Positions 7,217 through 14,876 of a stretch of 22,500 nt of DNA are shown piece by piece. The stretch comes from Symbiodinium natans. Taxonomy: Eukaryota > Sar > Dinophyceae > Suessiales > Symbiodiniaceae. The position numbers were made by a program, and so were the translations under genes. Numbering within the stretch: the first letter of the stretch is position 1; each line of letters begins with the position of its first letter. The notes beneath the pieces are model-generated. The model was given only the letters and a program-made list of their open reading frames with translations, was not told where the DNA came from and made no database searches. Location of the stretch: contig CAJNDS010000369.1 in assembly GCA_905221605.1 (NCBI GenBank), positions 227,501 to 250,000 on the forward strand. Direction: 5' to 3'.

Positions 7217-8407
7217 GGGGGGGCTGCCTATCACTGAGAGCCCCTAGAAACCCTAAAGCCCGAAGAAATCCCTGTAAACCCCTAAAGCCGGAAGAAAACC
7301 TGTACCAGAAAAAACCCTAAACCCTGAGCCCCAAACAACAAGCCCCAAACCCTAAACCGTAAACCCTAAGCCCGAAAAACCCAAAAAGCCAAAAGGAGAC
7401 AAACAGCCCAAAACCCAAAACCCAAAACCCAAAACCCAAAACCCTAAACCCTAAACCCTAAACCCTAAACCCTAAACCCTAAACCCTAAACCCTAAACCC
7501 TAGAGGCGGAGATCGGCGTCGATGCCCGGAAGCTCCTGGTTCTCCTCCCGATGTGGATTTGCTTCGTTGTGGGCAGCACCCTAGGCGGGGCTGAGGGTTT
7601 AGGGTTTAGGGTTTAGGGTTTAGGGTTCAGGGTTTAGGGTTGAGGAGAGTTTCAGAAGGGGCTGGAGACCTTAAGCCCTGAACCCCCACACCCTGAAAAC
7701 TTGCAGAGCAGCCTGTCCGAAACCCTAAGCCCCAAGCTCTGAAATCCGAAAGATGTCGAGAAACCTGTTCTAGACCTTAAGCCCTAAAACCTTGAACCCT
7801 CAGCACCAACCCTGAACCCCAAACCTTACACCTTAAACCCTAAACCCTAAACACCAAACCCTAAACCCTACACCTTAAACCCTAAACCCTAAACCCTACA
7901 CATTAAACCCTAAACCCTAAACACCAAACTCTAAACCCTATACCTTAAACCCTAAACCCTAAACCCTACACATTAAACCCTAAACCCTAAACACCAAACC
8001 CTAAACCTTAAACCTTAAACCAAACTGGCCGCTTGGTCTTCTTGCGCTGCCCCCGAAGAGGTGCCTATGCCGAGAATGCCTTCGGCGTCTACGCCCTCTT
8101 CTTCCCAGCCCCTAGGAATGACCTGGAATTCCGTTTCGTGCTTTCCCTCTTCTTGGCTCCTAAACCCTGAACCGTGAACCCTAAGCCCTCAACCTCAAGC
8201 CCCAAACCCCAAACCCGAAACCCGAAACCCCAAACCCGAAACCCCAAACCCTAAACCCCAAACCCTAAACCATTATTTTGTGAGGCGATTTTTTTGGTTG
8301 GGGGGGGGAGAGTTAAGGGCCAGCATAAGGCCTCTATGACCCTCACGATTGGCCTGGTCTACATGTTCCTGCGGCGCCTCCGGGGGTTTGGGGTTGAGCG
8401 GGTGTAG
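4311..8407 (+). CDS. Split DUF1275/YoaK-like membrane protein gene (exons 4311-4402, 5617-5695, 7504-7596, 8061-8137, 8330-8407)
   Basis: The joined product contains VRTTHVTGTLTDIGSTLGRA, the conserved HVTGT/N-TDIG block of DUF1275, then a hydrophobic helix KLLVLLPMWICFVVGSTLGG, then ENAFGVYALFFPAP, matching the family's G-x-x-A-L-x-x-PA segment. A last hydrophobic stretch ASMTLTIGLVYMFLRRLR may be the C-terminal helix. Phases agree at all four joins (0, 1, 1, 0). DUF1275 proteins are multi-pass membrane proteins of unknown transport role. The first exon is weakly family-like and no ATG is visible, so the N-terminus is unresolved. Exon candidates of another gene at 6168-6447 lie within the second intron. 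Confidence 0.65.
4410..4553. mobile_element. Possible MITE with G/C-rich imperfect inverted ends
   Basis: The left part holds AATCAACCCCCCCCTA and the right part, on the opposite strand, AATTCAACCCCCGCTA. The middle (TATTATATACGCTGC...) is AT-rich. The arrangement resembles the other inverted-repeat elements here, but the pairing is imperfect and ends are unclear. Confidence 0.3.
4967..5135. repeat. CCCTAAA telomere-type array inside intron
   Basis: About seventeen near-perfect CCCTAAA units, then diverged units (CTATACC, CTACACC) on the right. No coding signal. The unique flank to about 5217 has a possible acceptor (TCTTCGCAG near 5152) but no good frame. Confidence 0.9.
5250..5312. repeat. 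Nine tandem TTGAGGG variant units
   Basis: Nine consecutive copies of TTGAGGG, bordered by TTAGGG on the left and TTTGGGG/TTTAGGG on the right. A single point-variant of the telomere unit has been amplified as a block. Confidence 0.9.
5617..5695 (+). CDS. DUF1275-like exon (RTTHVTGTLTDIGSTLGR)
   Basis: Acceptor CCCCAAAG ends at 5616. The exon encodes VRTTHVTGTLTDIGSTLGRA then LADPAP plus one base. The donor is GTTTAGGG at 5696, i.e. the first unit of the following telomere-type array. The HVTGT-TDIG motif is the family hallmark. Confidence 0.75.
5866..6003. repeat. TTTTTAGGG nine-base variant array
   Basis: About fifteen units of TTTTTAGGG with a few point changes (TTTTTAGAG, GGATG). It is another locally amplified variant of TTTAGGG, followed by TTTAGGG and a unique stretch 6035-6160 without a convincing exon. 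Confidence 0.85.
6168..6263 (+). CDS. Exon candidate (TEHFVLDASGESMVASKHM)
   Basis: The acceptor is TTTAG of a lone repeat unit (ends 6167). The exon encodes GLVVTEHFVLDASGES then MVASKHMPAETLGRKP with strong G/C third positions, ending at a GT (6264). The next exon candidate (6346) is in matching phase 0. No family recognised. It lies within the predicted second intron of the DUF1275-like gene. Confidence 0.45.
6346..6447 (+). CDS. Terminal exon candidate (DLRSHVEGSW ... stop)
   Basis: Acceptor CCTAAG ends at 6345, with an alternative CAACAAG ending at 6354. It encodes GNKDLRSHVEGSWSPF then RPLRGAAPELAMFPQSM and TAG. Joined to 6168-6263 by an 82-nt intron it makes a consistent C-terminus. 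Function unknown. Confidence 0.4.
   Translation, partial: GNKDLRSHVEGSWSPFRPLRGAAPELAMFPQSM
6448..6931. other. Diverged repeat and unique sequence without clear gene
   Basis: Degenerate CCCAAA/CCCTAA repeats at about 6508-6615 and 6835-6925. The unique pieces 6448-6507 and 6616-6834 show no exon with both good codon use and splice sites. Confidence 0.5.
6932..6998 (+). CDS. Isolated exon candidate (MQAVAHERIGEGPALNARRK)
   Basis: Acceptor GAAGCAG follows a CCCTAAA array; then G and ATG CAG GCG GTC, ending TGT CAG before GTTTGC. The 22 codons are G/C-ending in most positions. No family recognised and no phase partner found, so this is weak. Confidence 0.3.
7178..7223. repeat. T18-G28 homopolymer junction
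   Basis: Eighteen T followed directly by twenty-eight G, after TTTAGGGC. It could be a collapsed or slipped TTTAGGG-type array or an assembly weak point; the exact length is unreliable. Confidence 0.8.
7310..7503. repeat. CCCTAAA array ending in the acceptor CCCTAG
   Basis: Diverged CCAAAA-type units up to about 7440, then about nine CCCTAAA units. The final unit is CCCTAG, whose AG (7502-7503) is the inferred acceptor of the next DUF1275-like exon. Confidence 0.75.
7504..7596 (+). CDS. DUF1275-like exon (KLLVLLPMWICFVVGSTLGG)
   Basis: Encodes EAEIGVDARK, then KLLVLLPMWICFVVGSTLGG and AE: a membrane helix ending in a small-residue G-STLGG motif. The start phase (2 nt, AG) completes the codon left by 5695. 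The donor is GTTTAGGG at 7597, again the first unit of an array. Confidence 0.7.
7851..7990. repeat. Two copies of a 70-bp higher-order repeat built from CCCTAAA variants
   Basis: The marker ACACCAAAC starts at 7851, 7921 and 7991, exactly 70 bp apart (ten 7-mers). Between markers the same order of variant units recurs: CTACACC/CTATACC, then TTAAACCC, then CTACACATT. It lies inside the intron 7597-8060. Confidence 0.85.
8061..8137 (+). CDS. DUF1275-like exon (ENAFGVYALFFPAP)
   Basis: Acceptor CGAAGAG ends at 8060, then GT GCC TAT GCC GAG. It encodes AYAENAFGVYALFFPAPRN then DLEFRF. A GT donor at 8138 in phase 0 leads to 8330; without it the frame runs to TGA 8168-8170 inside a repeat unit, an alternative C-terminus. 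Confidence 0.65.
8330..8407 (+). CDS. Probable last exon of DUF1275-like gene (hydrophobic segment)
   Basis: Acceptor GCATAAG ends at 8329. It encodes ASMTLTIGLVYMFLRRLRG, a membrane-helix-like stretch followed by positive residues, then FGVERV and TAG in degenerate repeat. A GT at 8385 (GTTTGGGG) could instead be a donor. Confidence 0.45.
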   Translation, partial: ASMTLTIGLVYMFLRRLRGFGVERV

Positions 8408-8742
8408 GGTTGAGAGGCTTCAGGGTTCAGGGCCTAGGGTTTAGGTTCAAAGGGTACCTCAGATACGGTTCTGGGTCCCGGGTTCAGGGTGTAGGGTTAA
8501 GGGTTGAAGGTTTAGGGTTAAGGCTTATGGTTTGAGGTTTGGTGGGTTAGGGTTGTTGTGGGATTGAAGGTTGCGGTGTGGGTGCAACGCCTCGCCGCCC
8601 CCAAATCCAAAACCCTGTCAGCGACATTTCCTTCCGAAGTTGAAGTTTCCTCCACCCGTTGTCAGCCACACATGTTGAAACCATATAAACAACTAGAATC
8701 ATAGCCTCACTTATAATACAATGCAGTGGACGGAGTATTGCC
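8408..8742. other. Intergenic region with possible trans-splice acceptor
   Basis: After degenerate G-rich repeat (to about 8560) the sequence is unique. A pyrimidine-rich TTTCCTCCACCCGTTGTCAG ends at 8665 and could receive the spliced leader of the next gene, as dinoflagellate mRNAs are trans-spliced. Short upstream ATGs occur at 8670 and 8721. Confidence 0.35.
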
Positions 8743-8806
8743 ATGGCCAAGAGAAGGCAAACGCAGCAACTGCAATCCAGCCTCCAAAAACCAGAGAAAA
8801 ACGAAG
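8743..8806 (+). CDS. Candidate first exon (MAKRRQTQQLQ)
   Basis: ATG in context GCCATGG, encoding MAKRRQTQQLQSSLQKPE then KNE and one base. GA donor AAG|GAATGT at 8807. Another ATG (8721) opens a competing frame, and a GT donor at 8811 is possible, so this exon is the weakest in the model. Confidence 0.35.
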
Positions 8807-11800
8807 GAATGTAAACAGAACAAGGAAACTTAGCACCCTAAACCCTAAACCCTAAACACTAAACCCAAACCCTAAACCCTGAACCCTGAACCCAAAACCC
8901 TGAACCCTAAACCCTAAACCCGAAACCCTAAACCCTAAAGCACCACATAGACCAAGCCCTCAAGGCCGCGCCCCCCGAGACCCTGAAAGCCTGGAAGCCT
9001 AAACTCCTCCACCCAACAAGTCTCAACCTCTTGCGGTTCAAACGGCCCTAAACTCCCAACCCCCAACCCTGAACCCTGAACCCTGAACCCTGAATCCTAA
9101 ACCCTAAATCCTAAACCCTATACCCTCTACCCTAAACCCCCAACCCTGAACCCCTAAACCCCAAAAAACCCCAAATCCCCCAAAGCCCCGCTAAGCACTT
9201 AAACAGTTCGCCAGCTGACACCACGCTAAACCCTGCAGCCAATGCTCCATGCAAGGCCAGCCAGGCCCTTAAGCCCCCAAACCCCTAAACCCTCAACCCT
9301 AAACCCCAAACCCCAAACCCCAAACCCTAAACCCTTAGGCCCTGAAGCCCTAGAAGCCCCAACCCCGCCCCAAATCCTGAGTCCCTAGTCCCTAGTCCCT
9401 AGTCCCTAAACCCTAAACCCTAAACCCTAAACCCTAAACCCTAAACCCTAAACCCTAAACCCTAAACCCTCAACAGGCAGCTGCTGGCCGACATGTTCAA
9501 CCGCATCGAGCAGGAGGGCTTGAAAGACCGGCTCAAGGATGCGCCTTGGGGCGAAGCGGTCTTTTCGGGTTCAGGGTTTGGGGTTTAGGGTTTAGGGTTT
9601 AGGGTTTCGGGTTTCGGGTTTAGGGTTTAGGGCTTAGGGTTTGGAGTTCTGGGTTTAGTGGATCTCGTGAGGTCTCGATCGGGTCTGGTGTTTACCCTAA
9701 GCCGTAAACCCTGTAAACTCGAAGTTGCTGGGACTGGGTTTAGGGCTTAAGGACTTTTGGAAAGGGTTTTGGGGTTTAGGATCTCGAGTCTGGGGTCGAG
9801 GGAGGTTTGGGATACTTAAGGTAGGGTTAAGGGACTAGGGTTGGGGGTTCTGGGTTCGGGGTTTGGGGGTTGGGGGTTTGCAGGTTTTGGGGTTTGGGGT
9901 TCAGAGGTTTCGGGGGTTTAGGGTTTCAGGGGTTTCGGGGTTTTAAGGAGGCTCCAGAACAAGAGCGTGTTGGTGTCTTGGGTCTCAGCTTCGGGATTCT
10001 GAAGGAGGATTAGGGTTTGGAGATTTGGTGCGGGGCGAAGGGTGAGAGGGGTTTGGGGTTTAGGGGTTAGGGTTTGGGCAAATGTCAGAAGACGGTGTTG
10101 GGTCTGTGCGGATGGTTTGTGCTTCCCGCCTCTGGGGTTTCGGGGTTTAGGGAAAACCCTGACCCCTAAACCCGAAACCCTAAAACCCTAAACCCCAAAC
10201 CCTAAACCCTAAACCCTCAACCCTAAGCCCTAAACCCTAACTGCCGCTAGCCCAGATGCATGCAGCCTTCCAGCGGGCGGGCACGAGGTGCGAGACCTAT
10301 ACCTTGCTGGTTGGCTGGTATGAGGGCCTGGGCCGAACCTTTAACCCTAAACCCTAAACCCTAATCCCTAAACCCTAAACCCTAAACCCTAAACCCTGAA
10401 CCTTTGAACCCTCCTAAACCCTAAACCCTAAAATCTAGGCCCCAAGCCCTGCACCCCAAACCCGGAACCCTAAACGCTCCCTAAACCCTTAGACCCTAAA
10501 GGCCCCAAACCCCAAGCCTTAACTCCTAAACCCTATAAACCTCAAACCTTCAGGTTCAGGGCTCAAAACTTTTTTGTTGTTTTTTTTTTTTTTTTTTTAA
10601 TATTTTTTGCGAAGGCTTCGAATGAATTGAACTGGGACGGGCGAGGCAGGAGGGTATGCGCTGCCAAGGGTTCAGGGTTTAGGGTTTAGGTGGTTTAAGG
10701 TTTAGGGTTTAGGGTTTTTAGGGTTTTTAGGGTTTGCTGGTAGGGTTTCGCCCAAATCCTCAGCTCTCAAGCCAAACCCTTCCTGTAACGATCCTGGCCC
10801 GCAAGCAGAATAGCTTCATGGGTTCCCCTACTACTCCCCTCCCCCTAGGTTCCGCCCATAATTCAGGCTATTTAGGATAGTTGTTAAGCTGATTTACGGG
10901 GGAAGACCTGGGGGGGTAGTAGGGAAACCCATGATAGCTCCTTCACCCTAAACCCTAAACCCTAAACCCTAACCCTAAGCCCTAGACCCTAAACCCTAAA
11001 CCCTAAGCCCTAGACCCTAGACCCTAAACCCTAAACCCTAAACCCTAAACCCTAGACCCTAGACCCTAAACCCTAAACCCTAAACCCTAAACCAGCCTAT
11101 CTGGCAGATTTTGGGGTCGAGGGCTTAGGGTTCAGGGTTCGTAGGATGACGCGCCCCTTAAGTGCCTTAATATGGTCATAAGTACAGTTATAAGTACAGT
11201 TATAGTTGGTATTTTAAGTACCATGGACCTCCAAGTACAGCCCTAAACCGAAAGACCCCTGGACCCGACACCCTAAACCCCAAGCTAGAACCCTAAACCC
11301 CTAAACCCTAAGCCCTAAACCCTAAACCTTAAACTGGAACCCTAAACCCTTGAATGCTCAAGCAGGCTGTCTGAGGTGGAGGGCGCCGACACCAGCGAGA
11401 TCCAGGAGCTGGTTTTGCGGGGTTTTCAGAGTTGCTGTTTGGATGTTAGAGTTTTAGGTTTTAGTGTGGGGTTTCAGGGTTTTTGTTGGCTTCAGGCTGT
11501 GTGTGGTCTTGGGTTTTAGGGCTTTAGGGTTTTAGGGGTTGGCGCTGTGAAATAGTTGTCGCATCCGCCAACGAAGCCCCCTGAGCCCTAAACCCCAAGG
11601 TCTGCCCTAAACCCTCAACCCTAACACCCAAACCCCAAACCCTCCGCGGCCCACCCGCCTCCTCCGCCCCCTTCCCAGGCGTTGGACGAAGAGCAGCTCG
11701 GCCGATTTTGTTCTTCTGGGGGTTGAAAGTTTGGGGTGTAGGATAGGATTTCAAGGGTTTGTGGTGTCACGGTTGTGGGTGCACGGGCGCCCTCCTCTAA

Positions 11801-11865
11801 GGATGGGGAACATGCTGGAAGCCCTGGATGAGGCGGTTGAAGAGCTAGACCCTGCGAGTCCTTAA
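8743..11865 (+). CDS. Unrecognised split gene, about 135 aa (exons 8743-8806, 8951-9035, 9477-9568, 10251-10317, 11366-11421, 11822-11865)
   Basis: The six islands sum to 408 nt (136 codons with stop) and join in phase at all five junctions. The product begins MAKRRQTQQLQ in a good ATG context (GCCATGG). It is rich in amphipathic helix: TSLNLLR-QLLADMFNRIEQE, AVFSAQMHAAFQRAG, TYTLLVGWLSEVEG, EIQELVLRALDEAVEEL, ending DPASP. The helical pairs faintly recall PPR/TPR repeats but I do not assign a family. Junctions use one GA donor (8807), GT donors at 9036, 9569 (GTTCAGGG, a repeat variant), 10318 and 11422, with AG acceptors. Introns of 144-1048 nt hold telomere-type arrays and one MITE-like element. 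The last three joins rest on phase and helix continuity only. Confidence 0.5.
8951..9035 (+). CDS. Exon (ALKAAPPETLKAWKPKLL)
   Basis: Acceptor CACATAG ends at 8950. It encodes QALKAAPPETLKAWKPKLL then HPTSLNLLR, with strong G/C third positions. Donor GTTCAA at 9036. If not spliced, the frame stops at TAA 9049-9051 in repeat. Confidence 0.55.
9267..9475. repeat. CCCTAAA array with CCCTAGT variants
   Basis: CCCCAAA and CCCTAGT runs, then about ten CCCTAAA units running up to CAACAG, the acceptor of exon 9477. Confidence 0.9.
9477..9568 (+). CDS. Exon (QLLADMFNRIEQEGLKDRL)
   Basis: Acceptor CAACAG closes a CCCTAAA array at 9476. It encodes QLLADMFNRIEQEGLKDRL then KDAPWGEAVFS, ending one base into a codon before GTTCAGGG. 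Very regular G/C third positions. Joining to the previous exon gives a continuous amphipathic helix. Confidence 0.6.
9569..10240. other. Intron of degenerate G-rich then C-rich telomere-type repeat
   Basis: TTTAGGG/TTTCGGG units at 9569-9650, poorly conserved GGGTTTGGGG-like sequence to about 10150, then CCCTAAA to 10240. The strand orientation flips inside one intron. No exon seen. Confidence 0.6.
10251..10317 (+). CDS. Exon (MHAAFQRAGTRCETYTLLVG)
   Basis: Acceptor CCGCTAG ends at 10250. It encodes QMHAAFQRAG then TRCETYTLLVG and the first two bases of Trp. Donor GTATGA at 10318; reading on instead gives YEGLGRTFNPKP and a stop in repeat. The helix-turn-helix spacing recalls PPR motifs but one unit is not enough. 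Confidence 0.5.
10817..10933. mobile_element. MITE-like element, copy 1 (CATGGGTTCCCC terminal inverted repeats)
   Basis: The left end CATGGGTTCCCCTACTACTC pairs with the right end (10910-10933; reverse complement CATGGGTTTCCCTACTACCC). It is flanked by ATAGCTT (10810-10816) and ATAGCTC (10934-10940), a near-perfect 7-bp target duplication. 117 bp, no coding. A second copy is at 20238-20355. Confidence 0.75.
10945..11096. repeat. CCCTAAA array with CCCTAGA variants
   Basis: Mixture of CCCTAAA and CCCTAGA units, the variants in small runs. It begins right after the MITE-like element. The unique stretch 11097-11250 holds TATAAGTACAGT repeats and no exon. Confidence 0.85.
11366..11421 (+). CDS. 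Exon (LSEVEGADTSEIQELVLR)
   Basis: Acceptor CAAGCAG ends at 11365. It encodes LSEVEGADTSEIQELVLR plus one base before donor GTTTTC (11422); an earlier donor GTTTTG at 11412 is possible. Confidence 0.45.
11822..11865 (+). CDS. Terminal exon (LDEAVEELDPASP, stop)
   Basis: Acceptor CTGGAAG ends at 11821, completing an Ala codon. It encodes LDEAVEELDPASP and TAA, continuing the acidic helix of the previous exon. An alternative acceptor (CTCTAAG, ends 11801) opens the same frame with MGNMLEA. Confidence 0.4.
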
Positions 11866-12858
11866 AGCCTTTAGTTTTTTTTTGGGGGGGGAGGGGGGAG
11901 GGGTTCTTTCTCAAGCCTAACCCAAAACCTCTAATGCCCTCAATGTCGCTGTCCAAGAGATGCCTCAACGCCGAGGCCAGGGACCGTTCATCTAGTTCGG
12001 CGTATGGCTCCTGCTCTTGTCGTACCCTAAACCTAAGCCCTAAACCACAAACCCTAAACCCTAAACGTCCGCCCGAAAAAGGTGATTCCAGTTAAAAAAA
12101 ACCCTAAACCCTAAACCCTAAACCCTAAACCCTAAACCCTAAGCCCTAAACCACAAACCCTAAACCCCATGGCCCTTCTCTTGGCCTAGACCCTACTACC
12201 GGCTCGGTCGTTGGGTCGCGAGGTCTTTGAAGCAGCGGCAGAACTGTACCCTAAGGGTGGGGGTTCTTTTTGGGTATTTTTTGGTTTTTTTGGGTCTATG
12301 TTTTGGTTTTCTAAACCCTAAACCCTAAGCCCTAAACCCTAAAACCCTAAAACCCTAAAACCCTAAAACCCAAAGACCCTAAAGCCCTAAAATCCTAAAC
12401 CCCTAAAACCCTAAAACCCTAAAACCCAAAAACCCTAAACCCTGAACCCTGAACCCTAATCCCTAAACCCTAAACCCTAAACCCTAACCCCTAAACCCTA
12501 AACCCTAAACAAAAAAAACACACCACAAAAAAAATACTCGAAAAAGACCTGGCTCCTTACCCTAAACCCTAAACCCTAAACCCTAAACCCTGAACCCTAA
12601 ACCCTAAACCTTAAACCCTAAACCCTAAGCCCTAAACCCTAAACTTCCTAAACCCTACACCGGCGGCCCCTGAACCATGGACATTCAATACGAACCCCTA
12701 AACCCCAAACCCCAACCCTAACGTAAACTCAAGCAAGGCTCGAACCCTAAACCCTAAACCCTAAACCCTAAACCCTAAGCCCTAAACCCTTAACCCTAAA
12801 CCCTAAACCCTTAACCCTAAACCCTTAACCCTTAACCCTTAACCCTAAACCCTTAATT
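11866..12858. other. Repeat-rich spacer with one weak exon candidate
   Basis: CCCTAAA-type arrays at about 12024-12068, 12100-12168, 12310-12515 (CCCTAAAA variant), 12560-12660 and 12745-12856 (mixed with CCCTTAA). Around 12189-12256 a frame with ARSLGREVFEAAAELY and an upstream TAG acceptor looks coding, but no partner exon was found. Confidence 0.5.
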
Positions 12859-12969
12859 ATGAACAGGGTTTCGAGGATTTCGAGCTCTGCGCAGGTGGAG
12901 ACAGGGGTCGACAACATCTGCCACCTCTCGAGCCATCCCTGCGTTGGGCATGAGTGGCTGGGACTTGGC
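12859..12969 (+). CDS. First exon of putative membrane protein gene
   Basis: ATG 12859 follows a CCCTTAA repeat directly. 37 codons, G/C-ending through VETGVDNICHLSSHPCVGHE and WLGLG, stopping exactly where TTTAGGG begins. An internal acceptor GCGCAG (ends 12894) would make it an internal exon in the same frame. Confidence 0.5.
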
Positions 12970-13383
12970 GTTTAGGGTTTAGGGTTCAGGGGTTGGGTCA
13001 GAGTTGCAACCTCAACCTACTGTTCAATAGGGAAGTAGTGCAGGGCTACATCTACCCTTTTCAGGAGCTAAAAGAGGAAGCTGCGTCCCAAGTCCCGACT
13101 ACGACCCAGTCAGTAAACTCTGTAACCTGTTAGGCCTTGAGCCGGAAACACATCTAGCGCATCTATGGCCCGCCGCCCCCCCAACCCTACGCCCTGAACC
13201 CTAAGCACCCAGCGCGGTCTAGGGTTTGGGTTGAGTTGAGGGTCGGTGGAATCTTGATGTTGCTTGTTTAACGCAGTCGTTATCGTTCTTCCAGTCAGCC
13301 TAGTCATTCTCATGGTTGTTGTCATGGATATGATAGGCATTATCGTCATTATACTTCTTGTACAGCTTCACCCTAAACCCTAA
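12859..13383 (+). CDS. Putative small membrane protein gene, about 100 aa (exons 12859-12969, 13044-13128, 13277-13383)
   Basis: The three islands sum to 303 nt and join in phase (0, then 1). The product starts MNRVSRISSSAQ, has a Cys/His-containing stretch NICHLSSHPCVGHEW, a polar middle (GYIYPFQELKEEAASQ, VPTTTQSVNSVT), then a long hydrophobic segment VIVLPVSLVILMVVV and MIGIIVIILLV, one or two membrane helices. The first donor is GTTTAGGG (12970) from an array. The second donor is GTTAGG (13129); an alternative GTAAAC at 13113 breaks phase with the third exon. The stop TAA lies in a CCCTAAA unit, so the C-terminus is uncertain. No family recognised. Confidence 0.45.
13277..13383 (+). CDS. 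Hydrophobic exon of putative membrane protein gene
   Basis: Pyrimidine-rich tract and acceptor TTTAACGCAG end at 13276. From codon 1 it is V, I, L, M dominated for about 28 residues, ending LLVQLHPKP and TAA in repeat. The minus-strand reading here is Met/Thr-rich and is the expected shadow of a hydrophobic exon. Confidence 0.45.
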
Positions 13384-14496
13384 AGCCTAAACCCTAAACC
13401 CTAAACCCTAAACCCTAAACCCTATGTAAACCCCAAAATCCGCGCTAGCTCTTGGCTTGCCCCTCCCCCCCCCCCCGCCTCCGTTGGCTAAATGGTGCGA
13501 GGGACTGCTAAGTCGCCACGCGCTGAGGGTTAGGGTTTAGTGTTCCGGGTTCAGGGTTCAGGGTTCAGGGTTTAGGGTTTAGGGTTTAGGGTTTAGGGTT
13601 CAGGGTTTAGGTTTAGGCTTTAGGCTTTAGGGTTTAGGGCTCGGGGTTTAGGGTTTAAATGTTGGACTCGCTTTCCAGGCGCCCACCCCCCCCCCGCACC
13701 CCCCACCCCCGCCCAAAAAAACAAAAAAAGAAAACACTTTTGGGCTTGCGTGGGTCCTCTATAAACTGGGTTGGGGTCTGGGGGTAGGGCGGGTAGGGGT
13801 CGAGGATTGAGGAGAAGCCTTGAGGCTCGAGGGTCAAGGCTTTCCAGGCTTGTGGCTCCCTGGTCAGGGGTTTAGGGTTTAGGGTTTGGGGTTTAGGGTT
13901 TAGGGTTTAGGGTTTAGGGAGGGGGGCTGCGGACAAATGCGGGTAACCGAAACAATAGACTAAAGCGAATCAGGGCAGCTCGTGGGCTACTAATTACTCC
14001 CTTGGAAAATTGCTTGGGGGCCTGTTTCGTAATGAGTTTTCATAGGAACTTAAAACAAGCCGGACATCAACGGGAGGGGCCTCCATAACTTTCCGGAAAA
14101 ACGCTTAATCCTACACTGAAGCGGGTCCAACATTAGGGCTCAGGGTTTAGGGTTCAGGGTTTAGGGCTTATGGTTTAGGGTTCTGATGTGAGGGGGGGAG
14201 GGGCCTTGGGAGTTAGACATCTCCGGATCCCTGCATAGTCCTTTCAACGGCGCTAGAGAGGGATATAGGGGTAGTGACCATATTCCCGAACTCCCTATGA
14301 GCTGGTCTGAGGGGTTCAGTATTCTAGGTTTAGGGTCTTGGCTATCAGTGCCTAGGCCTAAACCCGAAACCCCAAACCCTAAACTAAACGAAACGCTAAA
14401 CCCTAAACCCTAAACCCTAAACCCTAAACCCTAAACCCTAAACCCTAAACCCTGACCTGGGGTTCTTGGGGTCACCGATCGGTGCAAGCTGGCAAG
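13384..14496. other. Repeat and unique sequence without supported gene
   Basis: TTTAGGG/TTCAGGG arrays at about 13520-13660, 13865-13920 and 14130-14185, and CCCTAAA at 14397-14455. The unique stretch 13925-14120 has no good frame on either strand. The C-run at about 13464 and the purine/pyrimidine mix at 13680-13740 look low-complexity. Confidence 0.5.
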
Positions 14497-14530
14497 GAAA
14501 ACACCCATCCACGGCGTGGCGGAGATCTGA
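14497..14530 (+). CDS. Weak terminal exon candidate (KTPIHGVAEI, stop)
   Basis: Acceptor GGCAAG then G, AAA ACA CCC ATC CAC GGC GTG GCG GAG ATC TGA. G/C third positions are excellent but it is only ten residues. A competing frame runs to a GTGGGA donor at 14542. Confidence 0.25.
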
Positions 14531-14792
14531 GGGACTTTCAGGTGGGACTTCCGGCAACAGACATAGGGTTCAGGGTTTAGGGTTTAGGGTTTAGGGTTTA
14601 GGGTTTAGGGTTTGGGGTTTGGGGTTTGGGGTTTGGGGTTTGCTGTAACTTGGCGAAAAGAAGCTGTGAAGGTGGGGATGCAGACTAGGCTGACACTTTC
14701 GCAAAAGGCGAGGAGCAGCCATGGCCCGATTGCTGCGGGCCATCTAGGGTTTCGGGTGTGAGGGTTTAGGGTTTAGGGTTTAGGGTTTAGGG

Positions 14793-14876
14793 TTTCCGTC
14801 CAACATCTTCATCCCACCCCACGCCGTCTCAGCCGGCAAAACCACCCTGACCTATTCTTCTCGGGCTTTGGGCTAA
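14793..14876 (+). CDS. Isolated exon candidate (SNIFIPPHAVSAGKTTLTY)
   Basis: It follows the TTTAG of a short array. It encodes FPSNIFIPPHAVSAGKTT then LTYSSRALG before TAA. The IPPH-x-x-x-AGKTTLTY pattern faintly resembles the IPP...aG-tYtF segment of REJ/PKD extracellular modules; one exon is too little to assign it. Exon ends are not clear. Confidence 0.35.
   Translation, partial: FPSNIFIPPHAVSAGKTTLTYSSRALG

Noticed and set aside
8547-8750. Minus-strand 67-codon frame
   Set aside because: No splice partner; the area looks like a 5' untranslated/intergenic region of the + gene starting at 8743.
10251-10317. Calling the 8743-11865 gene a PPR protein
   Set aside because: Only one segment (AFQRAG-TRCETYTLLVG) resembles the motif; no second unit at 35-residue spacing was found.
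13110-13349. Minus-strand Met/Thr-rich frame
   Set aside because: Antisense of the hydrophobic + exon at 13277-13383; low complexity is as expected for a shadow.
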